DNA of 63,022 bases from Bremia lactucae (Eukaryota; Oomycota; Peronosporomycetes; Peronosporales; Peronosporaceae): assembly GCF_004359215.1 (NCBI RefSeq), contig NC_090614.1, forward strand, positions 1,498,592-1,561,613, given 5' to 3'. The first letter of the stretch is position 1. Each line of letters starts with the position of its first letter. A program made the translations under genes and the position numbers. A model generated the notes under the pieces. That model searched no databases and was not told where the DNA came from. It saw only the letters and a program-made list of their open reading frames with translations. Below are positions 55,514 through 63,022 of the stretch, in pieces.

Positions 55514-57312
55514 TCATGAAACAAAATTGACGACGGAATACTTGTTAAGGGTGTTGCTTGCGACAGTAAGAACATTTTCACTGTTGGAGTGCGCAGCCGA
55601 CTCGAAATCGGGTCGGCGTGACAACGTATCAGCTACGACAAGAAGACGTCCTGGTTTATATTCCACGGAGAAATTATGGTCCGCGAAGAAGGATAGCCAC
55701 CTCGCCATTCTTTGCGAGAGGTGCGGGGTTTTACGACCGTGGGTAATGACGCATGCTCTATATATACGTAAACGGTCTATCTCCGAGGAGAAAGACTTTT
55801 AAATTTAGCCAGTCCATATTTCATGGAAAGGATTACCTTTGACATGCACTGGGTAATTGCGTTCAGCTGGTTGCAGCTGACGCTATTAGTAACAGACGAC
55901 GCGCTCCGCGCCGTCCGTATTGTATTGCATTAACGCACAACCGACTGCGAAATCGCTGGCACCACAGACCACATAGAGTGGCCTATCTTAATCTGCAATC
56001 GCCAAGATGGATGATTGCATCAAGCTTTTATTGATGCTTTCAAAGGAACGCTGACAATCAGCGTTCCATAACCATTTCTCGTCTTTTTTCAAGAGACGAG
56101 AGAGATGAACTGTCATCTCTGTAAAATTGCGCGAGTTCTTGCACAAGTACGCCGCTAGCTCAAGGAACGTTTTAAGTATCTTGACATCAACTGGAATTGG
56201 CCAGTCGGTTATTGCCTTGATCTTTTCCGGATCAGGGCGCACACCGTATTTCCCGACGATGCACCCAAAAAGTAAATTTTCGGTTGCAGCTAATATATAC
56301 TTATTGAGATTTGCGTACAAGTTGTGCTTTCGCACAAGTGTAAGAACCTGACGAACGTGAGTTTTATGAGCTTCCACGTCCGCTTTTCCGTCCATAGCCG
56401 GGCTATGGACGAATAGATCGTCGAAATAAATCGGTGCGAAGGTATTGCACCGGTCTCAACAGATTCTTTACGCATCTGTTGGATGTTGCAGGGGTGTTAC
56501 TAAGCCCCTGCGGCATTACTAGCCATTCCCAGAGCATCCTACTGGGACTGATCACTGCTGTGTACGGGATGTCCCGCTCACGCATAAGGATCTGATAAAA
56601 CCCACCCATCAGATCCAAAGACGAAATGATGGTACTCTAAGACATCCCATCTATGATTACGTCTTTTCCTGGTTTCGGCATTTGAGCCGGTACCGTTGCA
56701 GCATTCAGTTTATTGAATGCGTGCACTATCCGCCACTATCCTGTGGTATTTCGCACACAGAAAGTCGGAGAGCTGTGTGGGGAGGTTGACTCCTTGCATG
56801 GTCCGCATTCAATCGATCGATAGAGAATTTATCGATCGCAAGTACTTGTTCACGAGGCAGTGGCCACTGCTTCATGACACAGCACTTCGGGCCCAGTTTG
56901 AGCTCGATCGCATGTCGAGTGGCTTTATCGATGGGGAAGTGGCATGGAATTGCTTAAGGAATACATCCCTAAATTCAATCAAATCCTTGTAAAAAAAATG
57001 TCTTAAGTGACTCCCAGGAAGTAGTAGTATCTCTCTCGATCCGAGTCTTCACGTCGAGGACACTTTCGTCCATCGATGAGCTGCTGATAACCCGTTCGTT
57101 CTCTGCAAAATTACCGCTGACCAAATAGCGGTCACGTATTCGTCCTCTGTGACGAGTACACAGACCTGCTTGCTACCACTATGCAGATCTTTCAAGAACC
57201 GCTTAGTTTCTAAGGTTAGTAATTGAAATACCTTCGAAGTTAACTTCGGAGTTGCATTCAGATCAAGAGTGTAAGTGCCTACTCTTGATCCGTCATTAAC
57301 CAAGACATTCAA
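55514..57312 (-). pseudogene. Family A (minus copy) RT and RNase H
   Basis: RT frames at 56403-56618 ('GMF/GGFYQILMRERDIPYTAV') and 55988-56395 ('LYANLNKYILAATENLLFGC'), with the catalytic box intact at 56417-56428 on the minus strand (Tyr-Phe-Asp-Asp). RNase H lies at 55514-55708 ('RWLSFFADHNFSVEYKPGRL') and its upstream linker at 57049-57312. The catalytic YFDD survives, unlike in the plus-strand sister, but frameshifts remain. Confidence 0.8.
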
Positions 57313-58022
57313 TGTCTCGGTTTCTTCCTGGGACCCTCTTCCACAAGCAGTCGAGGGATTGATCCCGCGGGATGCTGAAGTCTAGTCACTTTATCATTAA
57401 CGTTTTGAGTACGTGGGGACTTTTTCCCTCAGCGTCTTCCGACTTTGATTGCGCTATCACAGTTGGGTCTTCTTCGGTCGACTCTCTACTCGACCTCGAA
57501 TCATCGAGTTGTCCCTTTTGGTCAACCGGTTTCTTCCATTGATGTCGCCTGCTAGGCGTATATTCATGTCTCAATCCACAGCAATCTTAGGGATTCATTC
57601 CTCGACGAGAGCTCGTTACGAGGGCATGCATCGCCCGTTCGCCAATTGGACGATCGTAAATTCCGCTCGGTCAACCGTCGTAGGCGCAAAGGCGTTTTAC
57701 CATCAACATCAAGCTTAGTTGAGTGGTGGACCTTCCGCGCTGCCCGCGCAATCGCACAGCCGCCTGGAGCTGACTCTACCCTGTGGCGATTTATCCCACC
57801 GTGGTCTTGTGCAGTCGTACTAACGACTGTTCCGCAAGCAAGTCCATCGTACTCACTCGTAGTTAATCCACACTCTTGTAGGCGCTCCAAGACGCTCATC
57901 AGATGGTCATCTGATGAAAAAAGTGGCAAGCATCTTTACGGGTCGATGCTGTCAGCTGATTCCAGGCTCATACGTTCTGAGCCAAGGTGAACCTAGGATG
58001 ACATCGAACTTGTCATACAAAT

Positions 58023-58593
58023 TCAATAGTAGTCAAATCTCACAACGCGTTTCATCACTGTTATCGATGCGCCTGTCGCTAGACGCACCGTCATCCTCGT
58101 TGGAGGGATGTCGCGCTCAATATATTTGAACCTACGACCGTCTAGCGACTGGCGACGAATAAAGTTATTCGACGTTCCACAGTCCACTAGGGCTTTACGT
58201 GACAAATCATTTGTCACTTTCAACTTCAAGGTGATGAGAGATACCTCATCACCAGGTGCAGAGACACATAATGACTGTGTGTCTGGAGCAACTTTTGTCA
58301 AAAGATTTGCAAATTCTCTTGAGGTTGCTGGATCAGTAGAGCGTTGTGCCCCTACTGACCCCGACTGTTTTTTGGCGGTCCATCTGGCTGTTGCGATTTC
58401 GCAACAACGTCAGACCCGCGACCGTTGCCCTTTTTGGGATTTGGTCCATTAGTACGTTCAGAACCCCTCGGTACTGGGCGTGGGGTACTACACTCAGAGT
58501 GTAGTGACCTAACTTTTGAGAGCGATTGCTTTTCTTGAATGGCTCATTGTTCGAAAAGCGAGATCGTTTGCTTTCGACGTAAGAGAGGTCCAT
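58023..58593 (-). pseudogene. Family A (minus copy) protease and nucleocapsid
   Basis: 58023-58301 encodes 'VSLITLKLKVTNDLSRKALV' then Asp-Cys-Gly-Thr-Ser-Asn-Asn-Phe, the protease active-site region. 58333-58593 encodes the basic nucleocapsid with 'QKLGHYTLSVVPHAQ', in which two zinc-binding residues of the knuckle are lost. Confidence 0.72.
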
Positions 58594-58661
58594 AGGTTCT
58601 GGACCGCCAAGCTCTTGCCGTCTCGGGTGACGAGACGATGACGAACTAGCTTAAGTCTGTC

Positions 58662-59380
58662 TCAAACTAAAGTTCTCCTGTCCGTAACGGATATTGCTTC
58701 TTTAAGCGTATTCAGTTCCAAGCGGAACAGGTGGGTCTTTACGGGACCATCCGTATGACCTTGCATGAACACCGTATTCAACGTGTGTTCATGGACTGGG
58801 TTATTGGTAATACAACTCGCTAAGAGTCGTATGTGCTGGGCATATGCGTGCACATCACGCTTGCCTTGCTTTAGTTTCAGAAGCTCTGAACGAGCTCTGA
58901 ACTCAGCCCTTGGTGGTTCAAACGTCTGTTTGAGTCGGGTTTTAAAAACCTCTAGCGACCCAAAGACGTATGGGTCGCGCAACTTAAGGCCCAATGCCCA
59001 AGTTTTGGCAAGACCTGCCAGATTTGATTGAGCGAATGCGATTTGCATTTGCTCGTCGATGATTTGACGTGCCCTTATGGCATCGTCTAACTCGACAAAC
59101 CATCTTAATAGGGAGATTTCTTCGAACCCCTATACTTAGAGATTTCAATCTTTAAGGTTCGGGACGACGCGAATTTGTCATCCCAGATACAGGGATCTGT
59201 ACCTGTTGTAACCTCAACAGTTCTTCATGATGGGAGCCTTGCTGATCAAGCAAGGCTACCTTCTCCTTCGCCCTCGACAAGTTCTTGTTGTATGAACTTG
59301 GCGATGGCTGAATGGAGGGCATCTCTGTCCAAAATGGACAGCATGGCCAGGATAACATCATTCCTTACGGTCGAGCTCAT
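58662..59380 (-). pseudogene. Family A (minus copy) gag
   Basis: From ATG 59380 (MSSTVRNDVILAMLS) through a frame change to the gag domain at 58662-59048 ('QSNLAGLAKTWALGLKLRDP'). Nearly the same sequence as 39059-39785. Confidence 0.8.
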
Positions 59381-59523
59381 TCGTTCGACCCCACTCCTTT
59401 CTATGTGACTTAGAAAGGAGTAGCTATCACGCGAAACGTGATGCGTTTTCCCATTATCATCAAACATGTTCATGTTAGATGATAGATCTGTGGTCCTTGG
59501 ACGGACTACAAAGTGCTACGAGG

Positions 59524-61427
59524 TGTAACGGGGCACGGCCGACTTATACTGCTTCAGTACAAGTCCACTTCACACACTTCAGTTGTGAGTGGTGCCTTCT
59601 TTAAGTAACGTACACTAGTACGTGCAGAGGAATACTCTTTTTCAAACAGTTGCTTTAAAGAAGGTTAAATAAAACTGTATCAATATAATAAAGTTATTCT
59701 GTTTACATCGATTTTATACTAACTTAACTATATACTAATGCCAAACATGTAATAAAGTCTTATCTGTCTATCTCTTTGCGCGCGTCCAGTGCTGACTGGA
59801 CCGCTGAGCAAGTAGATGTAATGGCCTATATCTACCAATGGATAAACTTTCCGAATATTACTAGGTAAAGTAATATTCCCCAAATATTATTAATCTTTTA
59901 GATAATATATTAAAGGAAATGTTATTGCCACCCCACCATATGTTTTTTTTCAACAGGATGTCAGATGTAGACAAGTCTTGGCGATTAGACAACTCTTTTA
60001 ACGACATTGAAGAACCAAATTACGACTTTGACATGCTTGAGGTAAGCGACAACGACTCAATACGCACAACGGATTTCAAGCTGACCGACACCATGCAAAA
60101 ACAAATTACCGTCGCTGTTATCTTGACTTTTATCAGCCAATCAGAAGCATTATGTATTGCGCTTCGCATTTATATACATGAGCGGAAATTTTTTATTGTG
60201 TTGATCTACTGTTCAATATCCCACCTTCAGAATTGTATGTTATCAAGTCCTACCACTCAATATCAATCACAGTACATTCTCTAAATCACACTCAATTTCT
60301 ACCTTAATCCTTGTCAGGCTATTCTTCAGTGCTCCCACCACCTAATGCATCCTATCCCAGCACCTTGGCTCTGATGGATACCCTTTCTAAGAACTCGATT
60401 TCCGTTTTACGGAAATGCTAATTCGAAAAAAAAATAAATGCTTCGAAGTCGAGACCTGGAATGCTCTTTCCATCTTTGCTGCCTTCCGTTCGGCGTCTAA
60501 CATTTGGAATATAGAAATGTCAGGTTCTACTTGCATTTGGATGCCATGTACGCGACCTCGTGGGCTCAGCCGAATCACGTCACGCATCATAAACGTAAAT
60601 TCGCATTTCAGAGACTTGTTCCATCAGATGCCAGCAGCTTTGCTCGTTGTCATAAAACGCAATACGGCGAATTTAATGATGAGCACAAAGCGCGAGAAGC
60701 GCAAGACCACATTCACGAGGATATCCCGGCCATAAAAATTGGTCGAGGGCAAAGTTTGCACGGGTAGCTGATAGATACAACCATCTCGGGCGAGCAGATG
60801 GGATAAAGCGCTATATTATTTGCTGCAGCGTCATCGACATCCGTCTGTTCGAGAAACTGCGCCAACTACATCAAGTAAAATTGCTTGATCGTTGCCACAT
60901 TAAGAATCTTCTACTCCCCTGACAAACGTACAGTCTACGATAGTATGGTGCTTGTCGAGAATGGAAGGTAACTACTCGATAGAGGGTTCCATGTGCTCGC
61001 ACGTCCAACCTGAGCGTCCTATTCGATGTGTTACTGGAACTTTCGTTGAGTTGCTAATCGTGAGCATTCTGTACGGCTTGCTGCACCATCTTGACCCAAA
61101 TATCGCACTCAATGCTCGAACGCGTGTACATGGCAAAGTTCTTTTTTAATTGTCGTAATTATTAGCACCCATTCCATCGGTTTATATCACGCGAGGCACC
61201 TGTAATTGTCACGTGGCAACGAATTTTCTTTGTTTCCAACTAAGCCCTATTTGTTCTTTCGCCCATGTTAAAAATATGCGAAGCGCAATACACAATGCTT
61301 CTGCTTGGCTAATAAAAATCAAGATAACAGCGACGGGAATTTATTAATGCATGGTGGAAGTAACATTTTCCTGTATTAATTAACAACCTTTAAGTGTTAA
61401 TTTCATGGAGTGATACACCCCGTTACA
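59524..61427 (-). repeat. Family A 5' LTR split by a DNA transposon
   Basis: LTR parts 59524-59913 and 61380-61427 join to a 438-bp LTR after removal of 59914-61379. Start TGTAACGGGGCAC, end CACCCCGTTACA on the plus strand. Confidence 0.88.
59914..61373. mobile_element. TTAA-flanked DNA transposon (piggyBac-like, decayed), about 1,460 bp
   Basis: It is flanked by TATTAA on both sides (59908-59913 and 61374-61379; TTAA as the core duplication). The terminal inverted repeats are imperfect: AGGAAATGTTATTGCCACC at the left end and CAGGAAAATGTTACTTCCAC as the right end reversed. Internal plus-strand frames (59919-60284, 60504-60767, 60952-61149) are broken. Around 60768-60800 the sequence 'RYNHLGRADGIKRY' vaguely recalls the piggyBac 'YN..MGGVD..DQ' motif. 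TTAA target choice supports piggyBac, but the catalytic residues are not identified. Confidence 0.6.
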
Positions 61428-61597
61428 TCGAACCTAGAATGAATCGCGAGATGAATTGGGACAAGAAATGTCGTCTTCATGTGACACTAACCGTTGAATT
61501 CCTCATCGGCCTCCAATACATTACCAGATCGTCTGTGTACAGCACCATCTCGTTCGTTCCTGATTGAAATCGAGCTAACAGAGCTTCAACAGAAATT

Positions 61598-61825
61598 GTA
61601 ACGGGCTAAAGTTGCCCTGATGTTACACAGTCCCCGTTAAGTACACTTGGTGTACTTAAGGGGATGGTCAATTACTACATAAAAATAATTAGACCCAGCA
61701 CTCGGGTGTGGTGCACATTTGTGACCAATACTTGTGTATGTGATGCGCATGCGTGCATTCACATTTAGAGGGATGACGCCCAGCGTCATCCGTTACGCGA
61801 GATACCAGGAAAGATATGCTCGCAA
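61598..61825 (+). repeat. Family B LTR, 5' part, cut by gap
   Basis: TGTAACGGGCTAAAGTTGCCC ... GATATGCTCGCAA up to the N run. The first bases after the gap (TTGATTGGT) still fit the LTR. Confidence 0.82.
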
Positions 61826-61925
61826 NNNNNNNNNNNNNNNNNNNNNNNNNNNNNNNNNNNNNNNNNNNNNNNNNNNNNNNNNNNNNNNNNNNNNNNNNNN
61901 NNNNNNNNNNNNNNNNNNNNNNNNN
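61826..61925. other. Assembly gap (100 N)
   Basis: A placeholder run of 100 N. Confidence 0.99.
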
Positions 61926-61977
61926 TTGATTGGTCAAAACAATCACAATAAAATTCCATCGCATGAAGAATAAACTC

Positions 61978-63022
61978 ATGCGGGGCGTCGATAGTGCTGC
62001 GCCTTCGGCTGCGGTTCGTGCAGCCGCGGGTGACGCACTGTTATCCCTTACGGCAGACGGAACGTCTGCCGTAGTATCTTCCACACGCACAACACTAGAT
62101 GTTGCGAGTGCACGTGGTGATTCACCACGTGAATACGACCCCTCTTTGGAGGTCGACTACGAATGCGAGTCGGATGAAATGGCCGACTAGGGGAGAATGG
62201 AACAGTCGCCAGACAGACGTCAGGCGGCTGACTATGAGCCTTCGAATGAGAGGGCTCATTCTGATAGACGAGTAAATAGTCTATTTTGATCCGACGATGA
62301 GGATGATACCTCATCGCCCGTTCGATCTCCCATACGGTCACCTGCACGTGTTTCTGTGCAAGGTGATGACGATGGCGTAAGCCATCGTAAGAAAAGTTGT
62401 TGTGGTACCCCTGCTTCAGTGGGTACCATTCAGGGGAGTGAAGACAATAAAATGTCTCATCTCGCCTCTGAAAAGAAGCCGTGGCTTTTGCCAGAACGGC
62501 TAATCAATAGCTTGTCTGGAGAAACTACACCTCACAATAAATATCCTTTATTTATTGCGACAAAGCTACATGGCCTTGATCCCAGCGCGAAGAACTTTCG
62601 CGCTGAGAAGGATTTTTATATCCATGCTTTTTTTAAGCATCGATGGTTTAGTGGCAATAATAAGCGAGATAAAGTCTCGCTTATGCAAGCCTGAAAGCGT
62701 TCATTCGCAATGTCAAAGACATTGGACGCGAAGCCTGGCTCCAAAAACATGACGCGAATCGCGTTAAATTTGAGAAACGAACTCCAACCGGTGCAAAGTA
62801 TAAATTGCATCGGTTGTCACGCGAGGCTGGACTTCCATGCCTCACGTGGGGTGATCCCTGTCCGTGTTGTGTAGACAACTCGAAGAGGGTAAAAGGGGAT
62901 GTCTATTCCCTTTCTTCGCCCTGGGGAAGGGCTCGCATCTCTATTGAGATGCGTGACGCGATTGACGTTTTGCAATCGATTTACAAGCGCCAAGGGCGCG
63001 TGTTTTCCGATGGGCCTTCTGA
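61978..63022 (+). pseudogene. Antisense-type frame of family A gypsy, copy 3 (runs off the window)
   Basis: The best-preserved N-terminus. From ATG 61978 (MRGVDSAAPSAAVRAAAGDA) the frame passes 'DSPREYDPSLEVDYECESDE' (62119-62178), a TAG at 62188 and a TGA near 62290. It then continues in the same frame through 'QGDDDGVSHRKKSCCGTPAS', 'KKPWLLPERLINSLSGETTP' and 'FIATKLHGLDPSAKNFRAEK' to 62694. A one-base loss there moves it to 'KAFIRNVKDIGREAWLQKHD', 'RVKFEKRTPTGAKYKLHRLS', 'CPCCVDNSKRVKGDVYSLSS' and 'ISIEMRDAIDVLQSIYKRQG' up to the window end. Only three or four lesions in about 345 codons suggest a once-coding gene. Confidence 0.62.

Larger units (their letters stand above)
55374..61427 (-). 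mobile_element. Family A gypsy element, minus strand, 3' truncated, with interrupted 5' LTR
   Basis: On the minus strand: 5' LTR (61427-59524, carrying a nested DNA transposon), leader, gag, protease, RT, RNase H and the beginning of integrase, ending at about 55374. Its protein segments are close to those of the plus-strand element at 38.5-45.6 kb, and the primer-binding site follows the LTR as CTCGTAGCACTTTGTAG. Confidence 0.87.

Noticed and set aside
60415..61149. Firm assignment of a piggyBac transposase in the nested transposon
   Set aside because: Only a vague YN..GRADG resemblance and the TTAA target support it; the catalytic aspartates were not located, so it is reported only as piggyBac-like.

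Overview
The window is nuclear DNA of an oomycete, most likely a member of the Peronosporales (Phytophthora or downy-mildew type). The evidence is a handful of compact genes with short GT-AG introns (45-100 nt), surrounded by layers of nested Ty3/gypsy chromoviral and Ty1/copia retrotransposons. It is a draft assembly: there are three 100-N gaps (20437-20536, 46094-46193, 61826-61925), one sized gap (41242-41954) and a single N at 51456. The species cannot be decided from sequence alone.

Host genes lie in three islands. Island 1 (12.3-16.9 kb) holds a signal-peptide, single-pass membrane protein (+) convergent with an unusual 960-residue HMG-CoA synthase/beta-ketoacyl synthase fusion (-). Island 2 (22.7-30.9 kb) is gene-dense: a PX-domain protein (-), a queuosine-salvage glycosylase QNG1 in eight exons (-), CNOT11 of the CCR4-NOT complex in five exons (+, divergent from QNG1 with 137 bp between start codons), mitochondrial frataxin in six small exons (-), and a WW-domain protein (-). 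Island 3 (48.2-49.9 kb) is a membrane-anchored dynamin/EHD-like GTPase (-). A complete intron-containing tRNA-Tyr(GTA) lies at 52239-52341 beside duplicated and inverted halves of itself.

Everything else is mobile DNA. A copia element with near-identical LTRs and a perfect 5-bp target duplication (6141-11168) sits in the last bases of a gypsy LTR. Three chromodomain-bearing gypsy families (called A, B and C here by their LTRs) occur as complete, truncated and solo-LTR copies. Family A also carries a 1.46-kb TTAA-flanked DNA transposon inside one LTR. Remnants of pogo/Tigger, MULE and Ulp1-type elements are present. Most element reading frames are broken by stops and frameshifts.

The most interesting signal is a long antisense reading frame at the 3' end of the gypsy elements. 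It runs opposite to pol, starts just inside the 3' LTR and ends within the pol region encoding the chromodomain or its linker. Family A shows it in three copies at different loci, with shared motifs and a long heptad-like C-terminus. Family B shows a degraded relative sharing the motif DPSL-x-VDY. Family C shows a frame with an acidic N-terminus and a coiled-coil C-terminus, preceded by a good match to the oomycete Inr/FPR core promoter. I propose it as a conserved antisense accessory gene of these retrotransposons. Other points of note are the HMGS-KS fusion, a frataxin lacking several normally conserved interface residues, and tandem hairpins at LTR 3' ends.
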